From positions 1 through 7,543 of the forward strand of contig CALIRN010000192.1 in assembly GCA_938042265.1 (NCBI GenBank): 7,543 nucleotides of DNA, written 5' to 3'. The translations under genes were made by a program, and so were the position numbers. Below, piece by piece: positions 1 to 5,698 of the stretch. The notes under the pieces are model-generated. The model had not been told where the DNA came from. It did no database searches and worked only from the letters and a program-made list of their open reading frames with translations. Each line of letters begins with the position of its first letter. The stretch's first letter is position 1. The DNA comes from an uncultured Eubacteriaceae bacterium. GTDB taxonomy: Bacteria; Bacillota; Clostridia; Lachnospirales; CAG-274.

Positions 1-114
1 TTTGCTGACAGCTATGAACAATGCCGCATGGCAGCAGATATTTTACTGTCCTCACTTGAAATATCACACAAACAGACAGAACCGCTGCCGTCCATATTGG
101 AGGTTATAAAATGA
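1..114 (+). CDS. C-terminal fragment of probable LacI-type transcriptional regulator
   Basis: An open frame enters from the left edge and ends at TGA 112-114. Only 37 residues are visible. The segment CRMAADILLSSLE followed by LPSILEVIK matches the usual end of LacI/GalR-family sugar- or nucleoside-responsive repressors, where an 'xGRxAAxLLLxxIE' helix is followed by 'LPxELVVR'. The stop overlaps the deoB ATG in an ATGA junction, so the two genes are probably cotranscribed and translationally coupled. If it is a LacI-type regulator, a role in nucleoside or pentose control would fit the neighbour, but the ligand is not visible. The family call rests on a short tail. That the frame is coding is more secure, because it runs open to the overlap. 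Confidence 0.5.
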   Translation, partial: FADSYEQCRMAADILLSSLEISHKQTEPLPSILEVIK

Positions 115-1247
115 AACGAGCAACAATAATTGTACTTGACGGAGTTGGAATAGGCGAGTTGCCTGACGCCGCAAAATACGGTGATGAGGGCAGCAATACC
201 CTTGTAAATCTTAAAAAGGCTTTGCCCGAAATAAGCCTGCCCAATATGTGCAGGCTTGGGCTTGGCAATATTGAGGGTGCTGATATTTTCGGCACAGAAA
301 AAGCTCCGCAGGGTATGTACGGCAGACTTGCCGAGCATTCCGCAGGCAAGGACACCACAACAGGTCACTGGGAAATTAGCGGAGTATGGCTTGATAAGCC
401 CTTTCCAACCTATCCAAAGGGTTTTGGCGAGGATATAATTATACCCTTTGAAACGGCAATCGGCAGAAAAATAATCGGCAACTGTGTTGCGTCAGGCACA
501 CAAATTATAAATGATCTTGGCGACGAGCACGTAAGAACAGGCTGCCCCATTGTTTACACCTCTGCCGACAGTGTATTTCAGATAGCTGCACACGAGGATA
601 TAATACCGGTGGAAGACCTTTATGACTATTGCAAAATCGCACGTAAAATGCTTAATGTAGGCAGAGTAATTGCAAGACCTTTTATCGGTACAAGCGGCAA
701 TTACACCCGTACCGAAAGACGCAGGGATTTTTCTCTTGAGCCGTCAGATGCTACGCTCCTCGATGCCGTAAAGGACGCAGGGCTTGAATGTGCCTGCGTA
801 GGTAAAATTGAAGATATTTTTGCAATGAGAGGCATAACCAAATCGGTGCATACCACCAACAATGCAGCTGGAATAGCCCAGACCATAAAATATCTGCAGG
901 AGGATTTCGGCGGACTGATTTTTACAAACCTCGTTGATACGGATATGCTTTACGGACACCGCAACGATATAAAGGGCTTTGCCGCCGCATTGGAATACTT
1001 TGACAGTAAACTGCCAGAAATCGTTTCGTCCATGAAAAAGGACGATATACTTTTCATAACTGCTGACCATGGCTGTGATCCTACCACACCCTCAACTGAT
1101 CATTCAAGGGAATATATATTTTTACTGGGCTGTGGCAATCTGCCAAAAATAAATATAGGCACACGCCCCACATATGCCGATATTGCCGCAAGCATAGCCA
1201 AATATTTGGGTATAAACGCAGATATTAAGGGAGAAAGCTTTTTATGA
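111..1247 (+). CDS. deoB: Phosphopentomutase DeoB
   Basis: Cytosolic Mn-dependent phosphopentomutase of the alkaline-phosphatase superfamily. It interconverts (deoxy)ribose 1-phosphate and 5-phosphate in nucleoside salvage and breakdown. The protein has 378 residues, slightly under the usual 390 or so. It opens with VLDGVGIGELPDA, giving metal ligand D10. SAGKDTTTGHWE holds the phosphorylated Thr at T84. The C-terminal core has DTDMLYGHR (D278, H283), TADHGCDPT (D319, H320) and STDHSREY (H331). The spacings match the metal ligands known for the Bacillus enzyme. The central cap domain (about residues 90-210) is complete. The ATG at 111 follows GGAGG (98-102) and overlaps the upstream stop. The gene's own stop overlaps the next ATG at 1244, so this is the middle of an operon. 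No lesion is seen. Confidence 0.97.
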   Translation: MKRATIIVLDGVGIGELPDAAKYGDEGSNTLVNLKKALPEISLPNMCRLGLGNIEGADIFGTEKAPQGMYGRLAEHSAGKDTTTGHWEISGVWLDKPFPTYPKGFGEDIIIPFETAIGRKIIGNCVASGTQIINDLGDEHVRTGCPIVYTSADSVFQIAAHEDIIPVEDLYDYCKIARKMLNVGRVIARPFIGTSGNYTRTERRRDFSLEPSDATLLDAVKDAGLECACVGKIEDIFAMRGITKSVHTTNNAAGIAQTIKYLQEDFGGLIFTNLVDTDMLYGHRNDIKGFAAALEYFDSKLPEIVSSMKKDDILFITADHGCDPTTPSTDHSREYIFLLGCGNLPKINIGTRPTYADIAASIAKYLGINADIKGESFL

Positions 1248-1703
1248 TAATAAGACAATACATCCCTGAGGACTGTGCGGAGCTTGCAGAACTGTTTTAT
1301 AATACAGTACATTGTGTAAACATTGCAGACTACAGCCCTGAGCAGATCAATGCCTGGGCTGACAGCAATGTTGACCTTGAAACATGGAACAAGTCCTTTA
1401 TGAAGCATTATACACTGGTTGCAATTATTGATAACATAATTGCTGGCTTTGCCGATATGGATTACAACGGTTATCTTGACAAGCTTTATGTCCATAAATA
1501 CTATAAGAAAAAGGCATTGCCACAGCCTTGTGCAATGCCCTTGAAGTTAAAATTAACTCAAATAAATTTACTGTTTATGCCTCTGCAACAGCAAAAGTTT
1601 TTTTAAAAAAAGAGGCTATATAGCAATACGGGAAAATACGGTTATACGTCATCAGGTTTCATTAAAAAACTATTTTATGGTAAAAATCAATAATGCATCA
1701 TAA
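1244..1703 (+). pseudogene. GNAT-family N-acetyltransferase, broken by two -1 frameshifts
   Basis: The ATG at 1244 overlaps the deoB stop. Frame 1 gives a typical YafP-like GNAT N-terminus: MIIRQYIPEDCAELAELFYN, then NAWADSNVDLETWN, then GYLDKLYVHKYYKKK. At 1508-1513 (AAAAAG) the homology drops by one base into the next frame, which reads GIATALCNALE (the acetyl-CoA-binding turn and helix) and ASATAKVFLKK. At the T7A7 tract (1598-1611) it drops by one base again. The third frame reads RGYIAIRENTVIRHQVSLKN and then YFMVK, ending at TAA 1701-1703. Rejoined, the protein is about 152 residues, the normal family length. Read literally, frame 1 stops at 1604-1606 after 120 residues with a nonsense tail and no acetyl-CoA site. 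Both lesions look like the loss of one base from a homopolymer: true decay, a sequencing error, or less likely recoding. The substrate is unknown. Confidence 0.85.
1513..1539 (+). other. Hairpin at the first GNAT frameshift
   Basis: The arms GGCATTG (1513-1519) and CAATGCC (1533-1539) are perfect complements. Inside them CACA (1521-1524) pairs with TGTG (1529-1532), with one bulged C and a GCCT loop. The total is 11 bp. The structure starts at the G that ends the AAAAAG tract where the reading frame is lost. It lies inside coding sequence and has no T-tract after it, so it is not a terminator. Confidence 0.6.
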
Positions 1704-1787
1704 ACATAAAGCCTACACCTATACTGCCAATCTTTATATTAATTTCAATATCCTCAACCCATACAAGCCCTATTATACAAAAGGCGC

Positions 1788-2471
1788 TTAAATCCTGTGG
1801 TTTACAAGCGCAATACTGTAAACCTTATTTTCCTTATCAACCATAACCTGCACTGTCATTTTGCGATCACTTGACATATAGGTATGGGCTGTACCCTTTG
1901 TTTCCTGATCCTGATACATATCGGCACCGCCCCATGCCTTTTGAAGTTCCTGTAAAGTCATACCCAGTCTTACACCGTTAAAGCTTATATCGGCAGCGTT
2001 TTCCTCTAAATCATCATAATAATAGGTACCGTCCAAATCATTTGTATAACCGCTTACCATAATACTTGTAATAGGCTTATCGTTTAAATCCTCTCCGTTG
2101 GTTTCCGTATCCTTAATTTCAACTACAAGCTTTTTACCCTTACTGTTTTCCAGCGACGCCATATAATACCCCTCTGAGGTTGCCTTTTTTGCTTCGGTAC
2201 AGTCATAATTTTTTTTAATATCATCATAAGTAAATGGCATTGCATAGGTTGTCCCGTCAATAATTATATTGGCGCAAACCTGATTGTAGTCTATATAGTT
2301 ATCTTCTGCAACACCAAGTATACTGTCCTTTTCTCCGGATTGGGTTGTTGCCTCCGCTGCACTCTCTCCGCTTTCAATTGAAATTTCACTTTTTCCTTCA
2401 CTGCCGCTTTCGGTTCCGCCGCAACCTGTAAGCGCAATAACAGCTAAAAGAGCCAATAATTTCTTTTTCAT
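1788..2471 (-). CDS. Predicted surface lipoprotein of unknown function
   Basis: A 227-residue protein with a classic lipoprotein signal: MKKK, a hydrophobic stretch, then the lipobox LTGC with the lipidated Cys at residue 17. A Ser/Glu/Gly-rich flexible linker follows (about 18-47) and includes AAEATTQSGE. The rest (about 55-227) is a soluble, probably secreted domain. Its C-terminal third contains GVRLGMTLQELQKAWG and then alternating strands (HTYMSSDRKMTVQVMVD, VYSIALVNHRI). This 'lGMtxxel...lG' pattern is common in small BamE/SmpA- or BLIP-like lipoprotein repeats, but I cannot assign a named family. The ATG at 2471 is chosen because GGAGG lies 6 bases upstream. The gene has its own promoter (2504-2532). 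It converges with the GNAT pseudogene, and no clear terminator lies between them (1704-1787). Confidence 0.88.
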   Translation of the reverse strand: MKKKLLALLAVIALTGCGGTESGSEGKSEISIESGESAAEATTQSGEKDSILGVAEDNYIDYNQVCANIIIDGTTYAMPFTYDDIKKNYDCTEAKKATSEGYYMASLENSKGKKLVVEIKDTETNGEDLNDKPITSIMVSGYTNDLDGTYYYDDLEENAADISFNGVRLGMTLQELQKAWGGADMYQDQETKGTAHTYMSSDRKMTVQVMVDKENKVYSIALVNHRI

Positions 2472-2503
2472 ATTAATCCTCCAAAAATTTAATTACAATC
2501 ATT

Positions 2504-2532
2504 ATTTTAACCCTCAAAGTAACTATTGTAAA
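2504..2532 (-). promoter_or_regulatory. SigA-type promoter of the 227-residue lipoprotein gene
   Basis: On the minus strand, TTTACA (2527-2532) and TAAAAT (2504-2509) are separated by 17 bases. Each hexamer matches the consensus at 5 of 6 positions. The -10 lies about 33 bases upstream of the start codon, just downstream of the terminator of the preceding gene. Confidence 0.65.
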
Positions 2533-2563
2533 GCCTGAGTTTATTAATTTTTTTTAACGACTC

Positions 2564-2595
2564 AAAAAGGACGCTTCCATTATACGAAAGCGCCC
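2564..2595 (-). terminator. Rho-independent terminator after the 41-residue lipoprotein gene
   Basis: On the minus strand, GGGCGCTTTC pairs with GGAAGCGTCC (10 bp, two G-T wobbles) around the loop GTATAAT, and TTTTT follows directly. It begins about 20 bases after the small gene's stop, so that gene is probably a separate transcription unit. Confidence 0.8.
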
Positions 2596-2615
2596 TGTTA
2601 GCTAAAACTTTTAAA

Positions 2616-2741
2616 TTAAGCCTGAGTAGTAGCCTCTGCAGCCGTACCCTCACCAGCAGATTCTGCTGAACCGCATCCAACAGCACTCATAAGAGCTGTC
2701 AATACCATAACACCCATTAAAACCTTAGTTAACTTCTTCAT
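2616..2741 (-). CDS. 41-residue small lipoprotein (signal peptide plus 19-residue tail)
   Basis: The start at 2741 is set by AAGGAGG 8 bases upstream. The protein begins MKKLTKVLMGVMVLTALMSA and continues VGC, a lipobox with the Cys at residue 23. The mature part is only 19 residues, Gly/Ala/Glu/Thr-rich, ending GTAAEATTQA. The same AAEATTQ motif sits in the linker of the larger lipoprotein just downstream, so the two are probably related: this one is signal plus linker with no folded domain. It has its own ribosome binding site and terminator, which argues for a real short gene. A degraded duplicate remains possible. No function is known. It may act as a lipopeptide, or its cleaved signal peptide could be released as a peptide signal. 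Confidence 0.75.
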   Translation of the reverse strand: MKKLTKVLMGVMVLTALMSAVGCGSAESAGEGTAAEATTQA

Positions 2742-2765
2742 GGAATTTTCCTCCTTAATGTGTGT

Positions 2766-2782
2766 CAAGGCCTTAAGCCTTG
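2766..2782 (-). other. Short palindrome in the small-lipoprotein leader
   Basis: CAAGGC and GCCTTG are exact complements around a short AT-rich loop (6-7 bp stem). It lies about 9 bases upstream of the ribosome binding site (2750-2756). It could be an operator or a 5' mRNA-stabilising stem. No T-run follows, so it is not a terminator. Confidence 0.4.
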
Positions 2783-2793
2783 TCATTAATTTT

Positions 2794-2822
2794 ATTCGAG
2801 AACATACTACTACCATTGTCAA
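2794..2822 (-). promoter_or_regulatory. Candidate promoter of the 41-residue lipoprotein gene
   Basis: A perfect -35 TTGACA (minus strand, 2817-2822) is followed after 17 bases by a weak -10 TCGAAT (2794-2799). An alternative perfect TATAAT lies further upstream at 2839-2844 but lacks a good -35. At least one of these probably serves the gene, since the upstream gene ends at 2873 and this gene has its own terminator. Confidence 0.45.
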
Positions 2823-2872
2823 AAAAAGTCAATATCAAATTATATACTTTTATCCTATAATAAACAGACAAA

Positions 2873-4033
2873 TTATAGCATATTGTTATCCGCAAAAAAC
2901 CTTTCAATATCTTCATCAGTGCAAGCAACAGAGCCCTGTGCAAAAAAAGGCTTGCCGCCGCCTCTGCCGTTAAGCGAAGTATTCATCTGCTTTACAAGCT
3001 CCTTAAGATCGCCGTTTTTATGCCCTATTGCATACTTATAGCCCTGTTCATTATCCCCTGAGAATACCGCACAAACACCCGTATTCTGCTCAATAAGCCG
3101 TACAGTCAGCTTTCTTACGTTGTCAGGCGTAAGACCTGATTTATTGATAAGTACAAAATCCCTTCCTGTATAGTCCTTTGCAATATCGTTCAGCATACTT
3201 TCTTCAAGCTCTGAAATTTTCATTTTAAGGCTCTGAGTCTCATTCATTACTCTCTCAACAGCCTTAGATGTTTCTCTCACCTTTGCGGAAAGCATAGTTG
3301 AGATTTTATAGTTTTCATTATTTACCGCATTAAGATATTCCATTGCACGCTTACCACAAAGCATTTCAATACGCACACCCTCATGAAATTTCTGACAGGA
3401 AACCAGCTTTACAAGACCAATTTCACCGCTTCTCTTTACATGGGTACCGCAGCAGGCACAGGTATCAGCTCCGGGAAAACGGATTATACGCACATCGCCT
3501 GTCAGTTCCTTTTTACTGCGGTAGTCAAGCTTTTTCAGCTCCTCCTCTGTGGGATGAAGCTCCTCAACAGGAATGTCGGTCCATATATAGCTATTGACTT
3601 TACTTTCTATCTCAGCCAGACCCTCTAAATCAATATCACCGTCAAGGTCAACTGTAATCATTTCACCGCCCATATGAAAACCGACATTATTATAACCGTA
3701 TTTTTCGTGAATAAAGCCACTGACAATATGTTCACCCGAATGCTGCTGCATAAGGTCAAAACGGCGCTCCCAGTCTATTTCACCTGTTACGGTGCTTCCC
3801 TCCTCTACAGCCTTATCCGTCAAGTGAATAATATCCGCACCCTTTTCCTGAACATCAAGCACCTTTACATTACCGTTAATTGTACCAATGTCACAGGGCT
3901 GTCCGCCGCCCTCAGGATAAAATGCCGTTTTGTCCAATATTACCTGAAAGCCTTCTTTTATCTGCTCACAGCTTACAACCTTTGCAGCAAATTCCTTTAA
4001 ATATGTATCATTATAGTATAATCTTTCAACCAA
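2873..4033 (-). CDS. Alanyl-tRNA editing protein (AlaX-like) with C-terminal DHHA1 domain
   Basis: A free-standing relative of the AlaRS editing region that should hydrolyse mischarged tRNA-Ala (Ser- or Gly-tRNA-Ala) in the cytosol. The protein has 386 residues from the chosen TTG start. TAFYPEGGGQPCD (36-48) is the AlaRS-type editing-domain signature. The zinc site is complete: H98 and H102 in QHSGEH, C194 and H198 in CCGTH. A probable helical linker (about 230-275) leads to a DHHA1 domain with GRGGGKPFFAQGS near the C-terminus. The TTG at 4033 is chosen because GGAGG (4042-4046) lies 8 bases upstream; a longer frame from a TTG at 4069 has no such site. The gene is intact. A consensus promoter precedes it at 4134-4162, with an untranslated leader of roughly 90 bases. 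Confidence 0.92.
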   Translation of the reverse strand: MVERLYYNDTYLKEFAAKVVSCEQIKEGFQVILDKTAFYPEGGGQPCDIGTINGNVKVLDVQEKGADIIHLTDKAVEEGSTVTGEIDWERRFDLMQQHSGEHIVSGFIHEKYGYNNVGFHMGGEMITVDLDGDIDLEGLAEIESKVNSYIWTDIPVEELHPTEEELKKLDYRSKKELTGDVRIIRFPGADTCACCGTHVKRSGEIGLVKLVSCQKFHEGVRIEMLCGKRAMEYLNAVNNENYKISTMLSAKVRETSKAVERVMNETQSLKMKISELEESMLNDIAKDYTGRDFVLINKSGLTPDNVRKLTVRLIEQNTGVCAVFSGDNEQGYKYAIGHKNGDLKELVKQMNTSLNGRGGGKPFFAQGSVACTDEDIERFFADNNML

Positions 4034-4092
4034 AATAAAAGCCTCCAATATCACGTAATCTATAGTCAAGTTATTTGTTAATTCAGTAAGCG

Positions 4093-4114
4093 CCTACAAT
4101 TAAAGAGATGTAGG
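4093..4114 (-). other. Hairpin in the leader of the AlaX-like gene
   Basis: CCTACA and TGTAGG are perfect 6-bp arms around a 10-base loop, between the promoter and the start codon. No T-box AGGGTGG-type antiterminator sequence is visible nearby, so it should not be called a T-box. A role is not shown. Confidence 0.4.
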
Positions 4115-4133
4115 ACTAACTGTTATTGTTTAA

Positions 4134-4162
4134 ATTATATGATATTAAAGGCTGTTTGTCAA
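4134..4162 (-). promoter_or_regulatory. Perfect consensus SigA promoter of the AlaX-like gene
   Basis: On the minus strand TTGACA (4157-4162), exactly 17 bases, then TATAAT (4134-4139). All 12 hexamer positions match the consensus, which predicts strong constitutive transcription. It begins 3 bases beyond the stop of the upstream cupin pseudogene. Confidence 0.85.
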
Positions 4163-4164
4163 AA

Positions 4165-4590
4165 TTATTTTAATTTATTATATTCCTCCTCAGATACAGA
4201 CTCCAGCCATTCATTTGAAGCGCCCTCGGCAGGTACCTCTATTGCCAGATGCTGAAAATAGCTGTCCGGAGCTGCACCGTGCCAATGCTTCACCTCAGGA
4301 GGAATATTAACAACATCACCTGCCTTAAGCTCTTTTGGCTCACTGCCCCACGCCTGGTAATAGCCCCTTCCTCCTGTTACAAGAAGAATTTATCCGCCTT
4401 TGTGATGAATATGCCAGTTATTTCTGCAGCCCGGCTCAAATGTCACGTTTGCAAGAAAAACGCCTGTTTCCGGCTTTGTCAGCGGATTCAAAAAAGATTC
4501 ACCGCTAAAATACTGTGCATATGCCGTATTGGCATTTCCCATACCAAATACATTCTGTTTTTCAAATTCTTCTTTGTTTGTTGTCTTCAT
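4165..4590 (-). pseudogene. Cupin-family protein gene with one in-frame nonsense codon
   Basis: A single-domain cupin of 141 codons. It starts at ATG 4590, with GGAGG 5-6 bases upstream, and begins MKTTNKEEFEKQNVF. The first cupin motif is intact: FEPGCRNNWHIHHKGG with the HxHH metal ligands. Codon 67 (4390-4392) is TAA, and the same frame then continues without a gap: ILLVTGGRGYYQAWG, then LKAGDVVNIPPEVKHWHGAA (second cupin motif with its His), then HLAIEVPAEGASNEWLE, ending at TAA 4165-4167. Relatives read GGGQILL here, so Gln CAA has become TAA by one C-to-T change. Read literally, the product is a 66-residue fragment lacking the second half of the barrel. Such cupins often sit beside MerR regulators, flavodoxins and aldo-keto reductases. 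A MerR-type promoter lies upstream; an isolated TATAAT at 4639-4644 is an alternative -10. Confidence 0.88.
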
Positions 4591-4745
4591 ATGAACCTCC
4601 ATTCCAATATCGGAGAAATTGCGGACGGAACTGATTTTATTATACACAGAGGATATTTGTGATGCCTGTGGCGCAAACACCCGTGTAAAACGCAGCAAAA
4701 CTACTTTTTAAGTTCCGGCAGTTCCTCACGAACCTTTACAGCCTT

Positions 4746-4776
4746 ATCATACAAGTTAAACTTAACTTTAAGTCAA
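4746..4776 (-). promoter_or_regulatory. MerR-type promoter/operator with 19-bp spacer
   Basis: On the minus strand, TTGACT (4771-4776) and TATGAT (4746-4751) are separated by 19 bases, the over-long spacing typical of promoters that MerR-family activators untwist. Inside the spacer, AAGTTAA (4753-4759) and TTAACTT (4762-4768) form a perfect 7-2-7 inverted repeat. This resembles the CTTAAAGTTAA-type operators of the AdhR/NmlR branch. It points towards the broken cupin gene about 155 bases downstream. No merR gene is in the window, so the regulator must be elsewhere. Confidence 0.72.
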
Positions 4777-4798
4777 GTATTTTTGAAAAAATTTTTAT

Positions 4799-4841
4799 AA
4801 AAAACAGATATTCCCAAAAGCTTCCTGCTTTTAAGAATATC
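4799..4841 (-). terminator. Rho-independent terminator closing the maf-HAD-orf-rlmH cluster
   Basis: On the minus strand, GATATTC and its complement GAATATC (7 bp), a 2x2 internal mismatch, then AAAAGC/GCTTTT (6 bp) around a 5-base loop, followed by TGTTTTTT and further T-rich sequence. It lies 17 bases past the rlmH stop. The plus-strand side has no continuous T-run, so it works mainly for the minus strand. Confidence 0.85.
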
Positions 4842-4858
4842 CGTCTTTCATCTGCTCT

Positions 4859-5338
4859 TTATTTGTGATACGGCGCACCCGTCATAATCCGGTATGCACG
4901 GTAAACCTGTTCCAAAAGAATTACGCGCATCAGCTGGTGCGGAAATGTCATCTTAGAAAAACTCAGTTTCATGTCCGCACGATCCAGAACGCGTTTATCC
5001 AGTCCCAGAGAGCCGCCAATGACAAATGCCACATGACTGCTGCCTGAAATGCCCAGATTCTCGAGCTTCTTGGAAAATTCCACGGAGTCAAGCATTTTCC
5101 CTTCAATCGCAAGTGCAATGACATACATATCTTCCTTTATTGCCGAAAGAATCCTCTCGCCCTCTTTTGCCTTTACAAGTTCAACTTCATGCGCGCTGGC
5201 ATTTTCCTTTGTCTTTTCGTCTGCCAGTTCCACAATATCCAGCTTGCAGTATTTTGACAGCCGCTTTTGATATTCTGCAAGGGCGTCTGTATAAAATTTT
5301 TCTTTAATCTTGCCAACACAGATTACTGTAATATGCAT
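4859..5338 (-). CDS. rlmH: 23S rRNA (pseudouridine1915-N3)-methyltransferase RlmH
   Basis: A SPOUT-class methyltransferase that uses S-adenosylmethionine to methylate pseudouridine 1915 in helix 69 of 23S rRNA on assembled ribosomes. The 159 residues are exactly the usual family length. It begins MHITVICVGKIKEKF. The trefoil-knot AdoMet site is visible as AFVIGGSLGLDKRV, then LSFSKMTFPHQLMRVILLEQ, then YRAYRIMTGAPYHK at the C-terminus, all strongly conserved. The start has an AAAGGA about 11 bases upstream, a somewhat long spacing. It is the last gene of its cluster, 42 bases after the acidic orf, and is followed by a strong terminator. No lesion is seen. Confidence 0.97.
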   Translation of the reverse strand: MHITVICVGKIKEKFYTDALAEYQKRLSKYCKLDIVELADEKTKENASAHEVELVKAKEGERILSAIKEDMYVIALAIEGKMLDSVEFSKKLENLGISGSSHVAFVIGGSLGLDKRVLDRADMKLSFSKMTFPHQLMRVILLEQVYRAYRIMTGAPYHK

Positions 5339-5380
5339 TTTCCGCTGTATCCTTTCTGTCCTGTCTTATGCTTTTACCGC

Positions 5381-5644
5381 TTACGCTTCAACGACAAAAT
5401 ATCTGCCGTCTGAAATGGCAAATACCTCCAGTTCGTCTGCCAGTTCTTCATCGGATACACCTGATACGTCCATGCCTTCTTCGTCTAAATATGCCCGCAC
5501 CTCTGAAATATTTTCAAATACCTGTGCAAAGCAGTCTTCCAAAAATTCTTTTGCTTCTTCAATCGTTTCTGCTACCGGTTCATCAAATAGCTTTCCCTGG
5601 TCCTTTAAAAATACTTCTGCACATTCTTCTAAATACTGCTCCAT
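5381..5644 (-). CDS. Small very acidic protein of unknown function
   Basis: An 87-residue protein not recognised as a named family. It is strongly acidic, with about 27 Asp/Glu against about 5 Lys/Arg by hand count. It has no signal peptide or membrane segment. The N-terminal two thirds look helical (MEQYLEECAEVFLKD, ETIEEAKEFLEDCFAQVFEN, DEELADELEVFA), and the end YFVVEA looks like a final strand. The ATG follows a GGTG-type ribosome binding site about 8 bases upstream. It sits 54 bases after the HAD gene and 42 bases before rlmH on the same strand, so it is probably cotranscribed. The position suggests a housekeeping accessory, but no function can be given. Confidence 0.75.
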   Translation of the reverse strand: MEQYLEECAEVFLKDQGKLFDEPVAETIEEAKEFLEDCFAQVFENISEVRAYLDEEGMDVSGVSDEELADELEVFAISDGRYFVVEA

Positions 5645-5698
5645 AATTTTTTCACCTGTTTCCTTTTAAAATATTTGTCGTGATGATTTTAAATTCTT

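Noticed and set aside
1687..1800. Minus-strand open frame between the lipoprotein gene and the GNAT end, reading IIGLVWVEDIEINIKIG and then GSIGVGFMFMMHY.
   Set aside because: It has no start codon with a ribosome binding site, overlaps both flanking genes and matches no family I know; probably chance in AT-rich DNA.
4034..4133. T-box or riboswitch in the leader of the alanyl-tRNA editing gene.
   Set aside because: No AGGGTGG-type T-box sequence, specifier arm or terminator with T-run is present.
4249..4662. Plus-strand 137-codon open frame opposite the cupin gene.
   Set aside because: It is antisense to clear cupin coding sequence, rich in Cys and Arg from reverse reading, and has no ribosome binding site.
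4591..4698. 36-codon upstream extension of the cupin frame from ATG 4698.
   Set aside because: The ATG at 4590 has a strong GGAGG and gives the normal cupin length; the extension shows no domain.
4701..4772. Minus-strand coding-like fragment LYDKAVKVREELPELKK ending at TAG 4701-4703.
   Set aside because: It could be the tail of a lost gene, but it overlaps the MerR-type promoter, has no start signal and is too short to assign.
5049..5669. Ser-rich plus-strand open frames opposite rlmH and the acidic orf.
   Set aside because: They are mirror frames of Glu/Lys-rich coding sequence; long Ser and Thr runs are the expected artefact.
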